DNA of 64,000 nt from Malania oleifera (GCF_029873635.1 NC_080423.1:101804991-101868990); one strand, 5' to 3'; shown: positions 12,343-24,259, numbered from the stretch's first letter. Numbers and translations: made by a program. Notes: generated from the letters alone by a model not told the origin.

Positions 12343-14333
12343 TGTAACGACTTGCTTAATTAATTGATTTTTTTTTTCATAATAGAAAATAACATACTCT
12401 GATACCATGATATTAACCTAAGCAGCAGGAAGCGGAATTATACAAACATAACCATTATATATAATACAAAACCAATACCAGAGTACTACTGTGTTTTCCA
12501 AAATATACACATATAATTTTTTTTCAAAAATACCCTTAACTAGCTAGGGTTAATACCAAAAATCCTTCACTGTACTCACTTTGCTGACAGGGCACTACAG
12601 ACGCCCCTTTATTTGCGAGCCTAATCTACTCGCCTACCTGGATCATTTGAAAAATATTTCAACACTGGGATGAGCCAACGCTCAGTAAGAAGAAAAATGC
12701 TATTACTAGTGTGTGGCAAATGAGCTACTATGTATTGTGAAATCTGTTTCATATAAATATGAATAACTGAGTACAAAAGTACAGCACAAATAATAAAGTA
12801 CACCACCCCTTTTTCCTTATTGCTTGACATATCAGTATTATGGTTACAGTTCAAAATACTTCTAGTGTATATAGTAGGATCCCCGTTTCTGTAAATCAAT
12901 ACGTAAGTAATAGTAACTGAAACTGTTCCCTGTGGCTATCTGTGTCATGACATGCCCCTCATGACGAGGTTGTGTGGCCCGTAGGCTAGATTTACCATGG
13001 CTGGCCAATCAGGAATAAATCACTGAACTCCGTCAGTCGACCTGCCCACCTCAACCCATATCTGGATGGGGAGCCTAACCTCTTCAAGGGCTTAGGTGGT
13101 CAACCGTACCACGTATTATCTGAATAGGTGGTTGCACTCATAAAGTAACATAATATCTGTAGCAACGGTACCGTGCTCTATAGCTGCAAGTCCAATAGGG
13201 TCTGATATCGTATAATATATTTCTATACATATCTATCTGATTTACCATGATTTTGAAGTAATCATAATAACCATGATGCTGCATAACGTACTGAAATCTA
13301 AATAATCATAACATGGGATTGCATATTCGTAATACTAGAATTCGTATAATCATAGTACTAAGTTTCGTATAATCATGGGACTAAAATCCGTAAAATCATG
13401 GTACTGAAGTTCACATAGTCATAGTACTTAAATCTATAAAATCATGGTACTGAAATTCATAAAAATCATGAAACTATAATTCGTAAAACATATCCCCGTA
13501 CTACATACATATTCACAAGCCACACTATAGTTTAATACATAATTTTCGTAAATAAATACACTGTATAATATTCAGAAATTTCCTAACATAACATTTTTCC
13601 CTTACCTTAACTTTGAAAAGCCCCTACTGTACTCTAGCCCGATACCCGCACGACCTCCTATACAACACCCTGAAAATGATATTTTCCAGAACTAAATATC
13701 AGTATTTTTCTGCTTACATCATTTCTTATAACTGTCAGGAAGTCAAAAATTGGATAAAAGTCCTTACCCTAAATTTGGGATGAAATCCAATTTCGATTTC
13801 CTGACAAAACGCTCTAGTAGTCTTGCAGAGAACTCCTCCAAGAGCATCTTAGTAGCTTCGGATCGTCGATCCGGCGACTTGTGGGGCCAAAAATGAAGAG
13901 AGAAGGGAGAGGGAGTCGTAGGAGAGAGAGAGAGAGAGGAGAGAGAGCGACGAGAGAAATGTGATAAAATCTCGGGTTTCCACTATTTATAGGGCCAGGT
14001 TCGTCGACGAGACACGTCACCTCGTCGACGAGCCCTTCACAAAATTCGTCGACGAGACCCTGTGCTCGTCAATGAAATTCAGAGCAACCCGAATCGTCTC
14101 TCGGTATTTTCTCGTCGACAAAGCCCTTTGTTCGTCAACGAAATTCTAAAGATCTTCATCGACGAGACCCTGTGTTCATCAATGAAGCTGGGCAATTTCC
14201 TGAATTTATGATTATTTAATATTATCTCCAAAATGCAATGTCGTCGATGAAGTATACGACCTCCTTTTGTTTCTGTTTCTATTTTCTCTCCCTCTTTTAT
14301 ATTTAAAATGCTATTATTCTTCGAGTCACTACA
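12343..14333 (-). mobile_element. Solo LTR, same family as 9138-11124, opposite orientation
   Basis: 1991 bases, TGTAACGACTTGC to GAGTCACTACA, flanked by ACCTT at 12338-12342 and 14334-14338. Its ends are the reverse complement of those of 9138-11124, and the two lengths differ by only four bases. Minus-strand TATA-like segment and GTCGAC palindromes are near 13985-14185; the shared box is near 12667-12689. Confidence 0.85.
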
Positions 14334-15481
14334 ACCTTCGTCAATGAATCGGTGGCCTCATCGACGAATCTGAGATCACTAGTTTTCCCTAAACTCCTCG
14401 GCTTCTCCTCGTTGACGAGTCTCTGAATTTCGTCAACGAGAAGAACTGCTCTTTTACCAAAATGTCCATCTCTTTAAATATTTAACCCATTTATCACGGT
14501 TCGGGTTCTTATAGATGATCATTCAAGGAAGTTGTGGGTTTATATCTTGAAGTCAAAAGACCAAGTGTTGGCTGAGTTCAAGAAATTTCAAGCCCTAGTT
14601 AAGAGACATACTGGGAAGAAATTGATCAGGTGCATCCGAACTGACAACGGTGGAGAGTATTCTGGTCCATTTGATGAGTATTGCAGATAGCAAGGTATTC
14701 GACATCAAAAGACTCCTCCGAAAACTCCTCAATTGAATGGCATAGCAGAAAGAACGAACAGAACAGTGCTTGAGAGAGTGAGATGTTTGCTTTCACAAGC
14801 CCGGTTGCCAAAATCCTTTTAGGGGGAGGCATTGAGCACTGTTGTTCATGTGTTGAATCTTACACCCTCTGTTCCTCTACAGTTTAATGCGCTAGACCGA
14901 GTTTGGATAGGTAAGGATGTTTCCTATAATCATCTGTGTGTTTTTGGGTGTAAAGCATTTGTGCATATTCCAAAAGATGAAAGGTCCAAACTTGATGAGA
15001 AAACGCAACAGTGTATTTTCCTTGGCTACGGTCAAGATGAATTTGGATACAAGCTTTATGATCCAGTTGAGAAGAAAATTGTCAAAAGAAGAGATGTCGT
15101 GTTTGTAGAAGATCAGACGATTCAGGATATTGAGAAGGTAGAGAAATCTATGTCTTAACAAGGTGATAGTTTGATTGATGTCCTTTGAAGAACTTTTCAT
15201 CTCAGGTTGAGAATGATGTTCAGGATGACCACCAGGGTAGAGGTGATATGGATGTTCCCTTACAAGTTCAGGGAGATGTTGAGACTGATGAGCAGCTGGC
15301 AGTTCTAGAGATTCCACCAAAGATTCCATCCAAGAGGTCAGCTAGAGACCGACATCCTTCCACTCGGTATTCAGCAGAGCAATATGTGTATGGATATGTA
15401 TTAGGTTTTCAACTATACTCACTAGCTTTGTTAAAAGCAAATCTTGAGTTATTTTGCAGATTTAAAATTTCTATATTGTAA

Positions 15482-15915
15482 TCACGGTTCGAGTTGTGAA
15501 TCGGGTGAGGAGGAAATTGTGCCTCTTGTAAGCAGAGGATGTAAGGAAAGCTCCATCCCGGTTAAAGGAGCACGGATTTAGTGGAATCCTTGAGTGGGTT
15601 GCTCAAGGCGAGGACGTAAGCCGGATTGGCTGAACTTCGTAAAAACTGTGTTTGCCTTCTCTCTTCCTTTACTCTTTTTATTTTTCACACCTCATTTCAT
15701 TACTTATATTGCATGTGTGTATGTTTGAATAATCCCACACACACTTGATTATAAATTGGGTAAAACAAAATTCATTAAGATAATAATTTGATTCAGCTTC
15801 AAACCTGTGCAATTAATTTGTCAACTATAGAAATAGGGATTAAGTGGTAAATAATATTAAAGGCTTTTAAAAATACTCAATTCACCTCCCTCTTAGGATT
15901 ACACCTAAATTAACA
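15482..15915 (+). mobile_element. Copia-type LTR 3' fragment
   Basis: Text with KGAG-like leader phrases (GGTTAAAGGAGC, GTGGGTTGCTCAAGGCGAGG, GGATTGGCTGAAC), then an AT-rich tail ending in CACCTCCCTCTTAGGATTAC and TTAACA. It aligns by eye with the last 0.7 kb of the Sirevirus-like LTR at 38292-40529 (about 39850-40529). Only the 3' part is present. It ends 30-40 bases before the outer edge of the inverted duplication. Confidence 0.65.
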
Positions 15916-16029
15916 GGTACGGTGGAGGTGGCTACCGACTACAGCTCAACAATTCAATGAAATTGGCTGAGGTTGGTGGAGGTGGTTACCACTGCAGCTC
16001 AAGTTTAATATTCAACAATCAGAGCTTCT

Positions 16030-17600
16030 CTTTCTATTGTTCAGAAATTTGTTACTCATTAATTTAAGCTTAACTTGTAATCTTTACCTAACTGATTTTA
16101 AATTAGTTACAGATTTAACTTGAACTTGATTTTGAACATTCCACATTTGAATTAACACTTAATCTTTTTGAAATCAACTTCAGAATTTAGCAATCTACAA
16201 GCCTACTTTTAAATATTTTTTGAATAATCCAGTCTATTAATTCTTTGATTTTCTTTTCTAGGAAAAAAAGTAATCACATGTATGTTAAGACTAAATTCAA
16301 ACTAGTATTTATGTATACACGTCATATTAAATTTCTTGCCATAGTTAAAATTATGTATTAAGGGGAAAATATTTACAATGTCAGGGAAAATATCATCATA
16401 TTTATAAAATTTTGCATTTTCATCCCCATAATTAAACATATTTGTGTTTATCATCGTATTTATAAATTTGTTTGCATTTTCATCCTTAGAATTTTATATA
16501 TATACACATAAACTGTAGGTATCTTCCAGTGTAGCCAGCTAATTATTCTCCCCTATTTATAGCCCTTATGGTGGTCATCCACTTGAATGCAATTTGATTT
16601 CCTAATAAATCATACTCAAAATGTCTGATGAAATAGCTTTAGAAGCCACATTTACTATTAGGTAACTGTTGATCGAGAGTATTAACATTTTTTTATTGTT
16701 AGTTTTGATTTTACGCACCAAGTAAGAAGAGTAGGAGGGTTATTGATAATAAGAAAAAAAAAAGTGGTATTAATACTTATAGAAAGGATAAATTAGAAAT
16801 TCTATTGTGACTTTTGACCACAATGTCATTGATGAATAAAGTTCTACTATTTGATCAAAAAAACCAATTACTATGGTCAAATAAAATTACGCATTTAAGT
16901 CTCTTTTTCTTAAGGCCACAATTTTTTTTTTATGACAAATTGTATACCATGTATGTCAAAAATTGACATCACTCACAATTAATTACATGTGCATAGAGAG
17001 GAAAAAGTGTGATTTTGATTTTTTTTTTGTTTTTTTCTTGATAGATAGACAATTTCATTCCCATTCAATATGTGCCCATTCATATAGATTTGTATCATAT
17101 GTATATATATACATTTTAAGACAATAATGATTGGTGGTGTTTACAACTTTTAAAATGCATTTTTTAATAAATAAATTACTATATATGTATAACATCTACA
17201 AATTTTTTGGAATATATATATATATATATATATATTAATTTTTTTTATTAAAAAATGCATTTCAAAAGTTGTAAACACCACCAAACATTATTGTCTTAAA
17301 ATGTACATTTAGTCGGTCTACACTACAAAGGATTTGGCAAGACACATCCTGACTACTAATTTTGATATGATTTTTGTCATAGTGTGGGGAGGGGAGGGGA
17401 GGGGTTTATGGTTAGGGGTTGTGGTGTTGAGAACAGTGTGGCTAATTCAAAACAATTAGATTTGAAGCATTGTGTATAATTTATTACAAGGAAAACTTAA
17501 ATATTATTAATAAATGCTTCCAATTCAGCATAGTCTATTTATTTGTAGATTGGCCTTATTTTCATGTAGTGTTTTCTTTATAAGCATAAATCATAGAAAT
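16030..17600. other. Non-coding upstream region of the left PMEI copy
   Basis: AT-rich, no gene seen. It matches 33250-34990 in reverse, apart from the right-arm SINE and the local fold-back here. Parts also match, more weakly, the region upstream of the PMEI at 52673-53221 (53640-55050), so it belonged to the ancestral PMEI duplication unit. Confidence 0.6.
17111..17304. repeat. Small fold-back (about 59-base stems) present only in the left arm
   Basis: 17111-17170 (ACATTTTAAGACAATAATGA onward) is the near-perfect reverse complement of 17246-17304, with an AT-rich spacer of about 75 bases including a TA run. The matching place in the right arm (about 33764-33880) carries the sequence once only. 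So the left arm holds a second, local inverted duplication. Confidence 0.75.
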
Positions 17601-17667
17601 TTTCTTTCAGCCATGGAAAGCATAGAAAAAACACCAAAGTAAAGGGGTGTACATGCGAAATCCACTT

Positions 17668-17677
17668 CTATTTAAGG
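17668..17677 (+). promoter_or_regulatory. TATA-like box of the left PMEI copy
   Basis: CTATTTAAGG about 90 bases before the ATG at 17764. The same ten bases lie at 33151-33160 (minus) before the right-arm gene. Placement fits a plant core promoter; it is inferred from sequence only. Confidence 0.5.
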
Positions 17678-18081
17678 TTCAAAATCCCTCCTCACTCTCA
17701 TCCCATTCTCAAATTAAGAGAACACTTGCAAGAAGGGTTCCCTAAAGTTTTCCCATTCACAACATGGAAGAAACAAAAGCCCTAGCCATGAATCTTTGTT
17801 CTCTACCCCTCTTCATATTGTCCACCTTCCTCCTCTCCTTCTTCTTCATTAATGGTGCAAATGGGGATAGCAATCTCGTGATAAAGGTTTGCAGAGTCTC
17901 GGCCGAAAGGGACTCGAACCTCAACTATACTTTTTGTTTGGAGTCCTTCCAAGCAGTCCCAAACAGCCAAAATGCAACCCTAAGAGGGCTAGGGTTTATC
18001 TTTGTGAAGCTAACCCACTACAACACAGTTCGCGTTCATGCGCTTATCAAGGAACTCTTGAACCAGAATTCGGATAATAAG

Positions 18082-18451
18082 TGTAATAACTCGAAAAAAA
18101 AATAAATTATTAATTAATAGATTAAAATTATTAATCAATTAATTAGTTGAATATTATTAAATTAATGTTTGAAATAAACAAGTAAAAAGAAATAGTATGA
18201 AAAAAAATTAAAAAAAAAAAATAATAGTAAATTTAAATTAAATTAAATTAATTATTAATTAATTAAACCTTATTTAATTAAATAAATTATATGATGAGTA
18301 TATATTTATATAAGGGTAAGGTATATATATATGTAATATAAAATAATGTAAAGATAGAATTAAATGAATTGGATTTCAATTTGAAATCCAATTCAATCTG
18401 AAAGTTCACGCCTGATCTTCTCAGGCCTCTCTCCTGTGCCTGTTTCAATTT

Positions 18452-18517
<66 letters not shown>

Positions 18518-20776
18518 TCTCCTTCTATCTCCTCCTCCCTCTCCTCAATTTCATTAGCTTAGCAAGCGCCGATCGAAAAACGAAAAGTGCCATTGGGTTC
18601 CTAACTCCGCCACCGACATTTCTAATGGAGCAGATTTTTCATAGGAACGACTTAGGGACTGCTCTTGGGGAAAGGTAATTTTTCCTCAATTTCTCAATTT
18701 CTGGTTAAATCTGCTGTTGAATCGACGATCAGGCACCACCACCGGGTCCTAATCGTTGTTGTCGTCATTTTGGCGTAGGTGATTTTTCAATTAAAATTTT
18801 CTAGACCCTACTCCAACGCGAGAGTGAGATTTGAGAAATTTGACAATTTGGCTAAATTTAAGGGTATATTTATTTATTCAGGAATTATGGCCCTAGGAAA
18901 TATTTAAATAATATTTTATTCAGGAATAATTTATTGGAGTTAGAAAATTTTGATTCAGAGTCCGGGTGAGCGCCGCAGGTATTTTTTTGGAGTTCCTGTT
19001 GGTGTAATTCAAGAAACCAGGTAAGGGGAAAAATATATATTAAATCAGAATTTTTATGAATTTAATGAAAAAATAAATTGTGTTATATGTACGTATATAT
19101 GTTTCAGTATGGGTAAAATGTCAACTGTTTAAATTATATTTTTTTCGAGTTTAGGGTTGTTTATTAGATATGTATGTGTGAAAATGAACTGATGAAAGTG
19201 GAAAAATATTTTCAGAATATTTATGTAAGACATGAAAGGTATTTTTAGTATACAAACATTAAATGTTGGTTGACTTATTTTACAGGCAGTGTATGAATTT
19301 TACTATTAAATTGTGTGGCATGAGAATCTGTACAAATTATATGTTAAATGTACGAGATGCGGGCTAAATAAGTAAAGTAATGAAAATAAAATATGATAGG
19401 GACAATGTTGCCTGTGTATGTTAAATGCAACCATGTAAACAACTGAAATATGCTGGGTAAAACAGCTAAAAGTAGCTGGGTAAATGTGTAACAGCTGAAA
19501 GTGGCTGAGTAAATGTGTCACAGCTGAAAGTGGCTGGGTAAATATGTCACAGCTGAAAGTGGCTGGGTAAAAGTGTCATAATTGAAAGTGGCTGGGTAAA
19601 TATGTTACAACTGAAAGTGGTTGGGTAAATGTGTCACAGTTGAAAGTGACTGGATAAAATTGTCACAGCTGAAAGTGACTGGGTAAATGTGTCAGAGCTG
19701 AAAGTGGTTAGGTAAATGTGTCACAGCTAAAAGTGGTTGGGTAAATGTCTCACAGCTAAAAGTGGTTGGGTAAATGTCACAGCTGAAAGTGGTTGGGTAA
19801 ATGTGAAACAACTGAAAGTGGTTGGGTAAATGTATGATAACTGAAAAATGCTGGGTAAAACAGCTGAAAGATGCTGGGTATGAAATGAAATGAAATGAAA
19901 AGGAAAATGAATGCAATGAAAAGAAATGTGAAATGTGAATGATACAAATGAGAAAGAGTCACTTAAAGTGAAACACAAAGATATGTTAAATTATGAACAT
20001 GAAGAAATGTGTATGATTGAATAATGATAGAAAGAACGATGCATTATGATATTTGAAGTATTTATGTACGTAGAACATGTTACGATTGGGCGAGACATAC
20101 TCTTCGCCTGAGGGCTTGCTGAGTAAGGCGAGTGCACTAGTAGTTTCAGATGTGGCAGTAACTGTATAACGCACTAGGGAAGAGGGAACCTACTTGTATG
20201 GGCAGGTAGATTTCTCTATCCTTAGGGCCTTTTTCGGTAAGTTATTGTTGAACAGTATGAGTACGAGATCAATTTATCACTTGAGGGCTTACTGAGTAAG
20301 GTGAGTGCCATGGTATGCTTTAGTCACGACCTTTGGGTTACTTAAATATCAGAGCAGATGAGTGCTACTTGTATAGGCAGGTAATCACCCCTATCCTCAG
20401 CTAATCTCATGGGTTAAACATTTATATGTGTTTGTTTAGGATCAGAAAATGGTTTTAGGAAATTATGTTAGTGATTTGCAAATATTATAAAATAATATGT
20501 ATAATCTCATGATGGTCACATGCTGAGTTTAATATATTGTTTCTTCCCTTATTGAGACGTGTCTCACCCGAATATGAATTCATTTTTTTCATGATTTCTC
20601 AGGATCGAACTTTGAGAGCTCGAGATTTTATAACATTTTTGGACGATATGAAAAAAAAAGGTATATTTTTATGTTAATTCTGATATGTATATTTTATGTT
20701 TTATATCTTTATGTTTTAACTCAGTTATGAAAGGATAGTTGTGAAACATACTGGTATTAGTGGATAATGTTTTGGA

Positions 20777-20826
<50 letters not shown>

Positions 20827-21002
20827 AATACTGGTGGATGATTAATTTATTGTGGTTGGTAGTTAGAAATAGTAAATTCTGGTATTATGTTATATGGAGA
20901 TTATGGTTATGTTTTCCGCTGCGTATATGTTGATTATGGATCATCAGGGATTTTATCAGGTATAACGCACCGGACCCGGGTTTAAGGGTTCGGGGCGTTA
21001 CA
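18082..21002 (+). mobile_element. Solo LTR (Ty3-like, 2.9 kb) inside the left PMEI
   Basis: 2921 bases from TGTAATAACTCG to GGGGCGTTACA, with ATAAG at 18077-18081 and 21003-21007. Inside are a CT microsatellite (about 18455-18513), donor-like GGTAAGG near 19020, a 29-base minisatellite (19452-19880), the shared box CTTATTGAGACGTGTCTCAC near 20548-20567 and a TA run (about 20779-20823). No internal domains. Same family as 27931-30827 in the opposite arm. Confidence 0.9.
19452..19880. repeat. 29-base minisatellite in the LTR
   Basis: About 15 head-to-tail units of the form GCTGGGTAAATGTGTCACAG plus CTGAAAGTG, with small changes between units. Several overlapping minus-strand frames translate it into repeats such as HLPNHFQL; these are artefacts. 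Confidence 0.9.
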
Positions 21003-21220
21003 ATAAGAGTAGAGGCAAGTTGCAGGACTGCTTGAGTGTGTACTCTAAGACTGTGTATGACACAAGGGATGCCCTTCTTGCTGTTCGGTATGGAGATTAT
21101 CAATCTGCCAACGTGCATGTGAGTGCAGCAATGGATGCATCCAAGGTATGTGAAGACGAGTTTGCGATGAGTACAGAAGGTGCAAGACCTCCTTTGGGAA
21201 ATAAAAATAAGGAGATATTT

Positions 21221-21430
21221 GACCCCCAGGGAGTGGTTCAGGTGGTAGTACGGGCTGCGGGAGTGCCTCTCACGAGGTCAGGTGTTCAAACCCTCTCGGA
21301 TTCGTTTCCATCCCTGAATTCCTAAAATTTACCTCCCTTTGGAGTCGTGGGATCGGTTTCAAGGGGAGCAGGATTAGTCATGTGGACCGTAAAATAGACA
21401 CGTGGAAACCCGGTGCGTAATCTAAAAAAA
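21221..21430 (+). mobile_element. tRNA-type SINE, left arm
   Basis: 210 bases flanked by AATAAGGAGATATTT at 21206-21220 and 21431-21445. The head has A-box-like GTGGTTCAGGTGGTAG and B-box-like GGTGTTCAAACCC, as in tRNA-derived SINEs; the body ends in CACGTGGAAACCCGGTGCG and a short A-rich tail. It sits in the last coding part of the left PMEI. A sister copy is at 33469-33680. The family name is not known to me. Confidence 0.85.
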
Positions 21431-21493
21431 AATAAGGAGATATTTGGATTGAGTGCAGTGGCTTTGTTTATAATTAACTTGCTTGCAAAGTAA

Positions 21494-23187
21494 TGGCTAT
21501 TCATCCAAGTTTTATCTTTTTATATAAAATTCGCATGTTGATTTGATATATTTTATAAGTTCTTATAAAATGAGATATTCACTCTTAATTACTTAAAAAA
21601 TTGTGCACATTTTTTTTGACATTATATCAAGACTCATAAAACAAAATGAAGATATTTGATAGGACCAAGTTGAGACATTACAATGACCCTTAACCCCTAT
21701 CTACCCCGTGCCCCCATAATGAATGCCAAAAATTATAATGAATATACAATTATGATGCCCAATTTTATAATTAATGATATATGCAATTATGATACCAAGT
21801 GATATAATTAATTTCTATAAATAGGATTTAAAATTCAATAAATATAGAACGTTTTGATGAAATTTTGATTTCTTACAATAAATAAGCGTTGCAAGGACTT
21901 CTTATTTGTTTCTCAATTCGTTGAATGAATTGATGATACAAATAATTGTGAATTGATTCACCAAATCAACTATTTAAATTCTTTCCTATTAATGGTATAA
22001 TTATTAATTGTGATTCAATTATGATTTCTAACCTTGTATAGAGGCACACACCAAAAAAGTAAACTGAAAATGAATAATTCTTGCCTATTCAAACCTCAAA
22101 TGAATTTTTAGTCATTTGAAATTAAATTTCATCCAAATTTTTATAGATATAAATTATTTCAAAGGTCTCCATGCTCCCAAACACATCGCGGTATTTGGAA
22201 GAAAGCTAGAATTAAACATTCTATTAATAAAATTTTAACAAAAATCATATTTGTCAAGTAATTGACATTTTAGTGGCAACTCATTGTATGATTAAACATA
22301 TTCTTCTGTGTTTTTTGAAGGCCAAGTTTTGAATTTCATGCTTCTTATTCCATTTTTTTTTAAATATATATATTACATAAGAACTCTAGCCACTAACGAG
22401 CTCTTCGTATTCCTATTTTATTCTATAATTATGTGGGTTTCAAAACACGCAAAATTTAGTTTTTGAAAAAAAATATGTTTTGTGGATTTTAAAAAATCAA
22501 CATTCCAAATTATTTTTGTGTAGGGTAGAATTATAAAATGTGGTAACTTGTTTTTCTACTTATAATTATTTTGAAAATGCCAAACTGCTGGCCATATATA
22601 CATATGAATTTGATTCTCCGACTTAATAATAATTTAATTAAAAATTTACAATATTTTAAAAACATTTTTAGGAATAAAGCACATTTAAAAATAAATTTGT
22701 ACATCGTAAAAAATCCCTACAAATTCAAAATGACATTCATAACTCAAATAATAAAAATCAGGATTAAGTCTCAAAATTTAAGATAAAGTCTTAAATTCTA
22801 TTCATTAACAAGATAAAAGATAACCTTAGGAGCAACATACGTCAACTCTAGAACAGTGGGGAAAATATTATGTATATAGAACATTTGTGAAAATACAACT
22901 AACAAATTTAAGAAGACTGAAATCTAAAATTTGTATTAAAAAAAAAAAAACAAAATCAATTAAAAAAACAATTAATAAAAATTAAAGAGGAAAATAAAAT
23001 TTTTAAAAAAGAAGAAGGTAATAACAGTAATAAAATATGTTATCTTGGTATATTTGGATATTTAGTAGACTTTTGAATTGAATAAAAGTTGGTGATTAAA
23101 TTGTAAACGGATAAATTTCAGTGAGTTTTATGATCCGGTCCTTAAAAGAACCCTAATTCTAACTTTGGTGGTGTGAGGGAATGTGGG
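21494..23187. other. Non-coding, left arm, downstream of PMEI
   Basis: AT-rich. No gene seen. It mirrors 27321-27925 and 30833-31890 in the right arm, where a solo LTR separates the two parts. At about 22370-22420 a run of T is followed by ACATAAGAACTCTAGCCAC, which resembles the retroposon end at 55820-55900 and may be an old poly(A) element tail. Confidence 0.6.
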
Positions 23188-23621
23188 TGTTGCGGGGTAA
23201 AATTTGCTAGGATGCTCCTTCCACTTTCGTTGACCTGAAAGGGGAAGAAAAGAATGGCTTGGAGGACCCGGGGTGTACTCCGGGGGATACTCTGATGCCT
23301 AAGTAAGAGGAACGCTTTTAGAGATGCTGAATGCAACAGTATAATCGTGTTGAATGACTTACCTTGACCTTTTCTCCATATCCCTTCTTATAGGGGCTCG
23401 AGTTGACTGTAGGTTGGCTCGAATTTATTGCGCGGGGGCGTGAATCACTCCCCAGCCATAAGTGCGTGTACCTATTACTCAGCTATTAAAGCCGCTGGCG
23501 TGGATCTCTCCTCCTCTTTATTGGGTTGGAGCCGATCACTCGCCAGGATGTTAGACCCGGAGAAGGTGCGAGATAGGCGCGTTGACTTGCCTTCATTGGC
23601 TATATTATTTTGGGCGTATCA
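23188..23621 (-). mobile_element. Solo LTR (0.43 kb), left-arm copy
   Basis: TGTTGCGGGGTAAAATTT to GGGCGTATCA, with GTGGG at 23183-23187 and 23622-23626. It is present at the mirrored place in the right arm (26885-27320), so it was there before the inverted duplication. The family is that of the Ty3 element at 41.6-47.7 kb, whose LTR starts TGTTGCGGGATAAAAT at 42796. Strand is inferred from that element. Confidence 0.85.
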
Positions 23622-24259
23622 GTGGGATTGGAGTTTTAGCATCTAGCTAATGATGCATTGGTTATTTCAAATCAAGGAATCCATTAAAATGTTCTCTCCG
23701 ATTAACGTTAATCCTTCTCAACATGCCTAGCAGATATCCCACAATTAATCTTTCAAGGCATGGAAGTACTGCCCTATAGCAGAATAAACCCATTGAACCG
23801 AACAAAGAACAATCTCAGCTTTTACAAGTCTCATCTCCCCCTAAAAGCAGAAGAACAAAAAGAATTCTGCCCTAGTCTGATCGGGATATATATGTTTAGC
23901 CTCAGAATTTAGATCTCTACTGTTCTACATGCAGAGAACAGCAACTTGAAGTTTCTGTTCCATCTTCCTGCAAAGGATTTCTATACATGTTCACACAAGA
24001 AGATATAGATATCATCATAATGAGGCTTTGGCCACAAGATATACAAAAGGGGGCAAGTGAAGAAAAAGGAAAAATGATTTATTTTGGCTTAGCCAAAGAA
24101 TCTTGCATGATAGACAAGATCTATTTATCATTGATCAATAATGTACTGTTACTTCTGTTATTTTCATTCCCCTAACTGTGCTTCTATTTTCCACATTCTC
24201 AAATTTTGCACAATTGCCGAAAAATAGAAAAATAAATTAAAAAGACTTGCTAGAAGAAA
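23622..24259. other. Non-coding between solo LTR and CDC20-type pseudogene (left)
   Basis: No gene supported. The sequence mirrors 26247-26884. A 62-residue frame here (MFTQEDIDIIIMRLWPQD...) is conserved between the arms only because the DNA is; it has no recognisable domain. It may include the 3' untranslated part of the CDC20-type gene. Confidence 0.55.

Larger units (their letters stand above)
2115..14513 (-). mobile_element. Fossil Ty3-type (chromovirus, Tekay-like) LTR element inserted in the copia
   Basis: Minus-strand element with 3' LTR 2115-4002, polypurine tract 4003-4016, pol then gag (4387-8715), primer site 9021-9032 and 5' LTR 9036-14513. The 5' LTR is long only because it holds two solo LTRs. 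Order gag-protease-RT-RNaseH-integrase is Ty3 order. The integrase end carries the GPY/F-type segment (about 4480-4600) followed by EIAVQVLDRKV, as in Tekay/Del chromoviruses; a full chromodomain is not evident. The element is broken, with many breaks. The two LTRs have diverged visibly, so it is old rather than recent, though no date was computed. Confidence 0.85.
9036..14513 (-). mobile_element. 5' LTR of the Ty3 element, split by two solo LTRs
   Basis: Three separate pieces (9036-9137, 11125-12342, 14334-14513) match the 2115-4002 LTR in order. The interruptions are 9138-11124 and 12343-14333, each with a 5-base target duplication (ATGAG, ACCTT). The right end TTCTTATA at 14513 is followed by GATGA, matching 2110-2114. 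Confidence 0.85.
1..15480 (+). mobile_element. Fossil Ty1/copia element (Tnt1/Tork-like), broken, split by a nested Ty3 element
   Basis: Order seen: LTR (to 533), primer-binding site, gag (about 583-1410), protease (about 1436-1630), GAG-pre-integrase and start of integrase (to 2114), then a 12.4-kb nested insertion, then more integrase (from 14514) and the pol region after it to about 15480. Landmarks are a Cys-His knuckle of CHHCGKNGHIKKYC form near 1270-1310, the protease motif WMIDSGASIHAT near 1463-1500, the pre-integrase motif LWHKRLAHMSEKGL near 1855-1890 and the integrase motifs RTDNGGEY and TPQLNGIAERTN near 14640-14760. The element is incomplete and has several breaks. No matching 3' LTR of this family was recognised. 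It is a dead host for later insertions. Confidence 0.85.
17764..21493 (+). pseudogene. PMEI/invertase-inhibitor copy split by a solo LTR and a SINE
   Basis: Starts at ATG 17764 (MEETKALAMNLCSLPLF), with a signal peptide (ILSTFLLSFFFINGANG) and the first two domain cysteines (VCRVSAER, YTFCLES). Coding text stops at 18081, where a 2.9-kb solo LTR was inserted, resumes at 21003 (LQDCLSVYSKTVYDTRD, DYQSANVHVSAAMDASKVCE), is hit again by a SINE after 21220, and ends at the stop 21491-21493. Both insertions have target duplications (ATAAG; 15 bases). Outside the insertions the reading matches the open right-arm gene at 32485-33039 with few changes. It was therefore intact when duplicated and died later. 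A short product of 113 residues, ending inside the LTR, is possible but would lack half the four-helix bundle. Confidence 0.9.

Noticed and set aside
19452-19880. Possible CRISPR-like direct repeats
   Set aside because: Units are contiguous without spacers, in a plant LTR; an ordinary minisatellite.
19306-19978. Several minus-strand frames with repeated HLPNHFQL text
   Set aside because: Frames of the 29-base minisatellite in a solo LTR.
21221-21300. tRNA gene
   Set aside because: A-box- and B-box-like text is present, but there is no cloverleaf, and flanking duplications with an A-rich end show a SINE.
22571-22786. Frame kept in both arms (LILRLNNNLIKNLQYF...)
   Set aside because: AT-rich intergenic sequence, no domain, conservation explained by the arms being copies.
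23428-23646. 72-residue frame kept in both arms (MRGGVNHSPAISACTYY...)
   Set aside because: It lies within the duplicated solo LTR; conservation reflects the DNA duplication.
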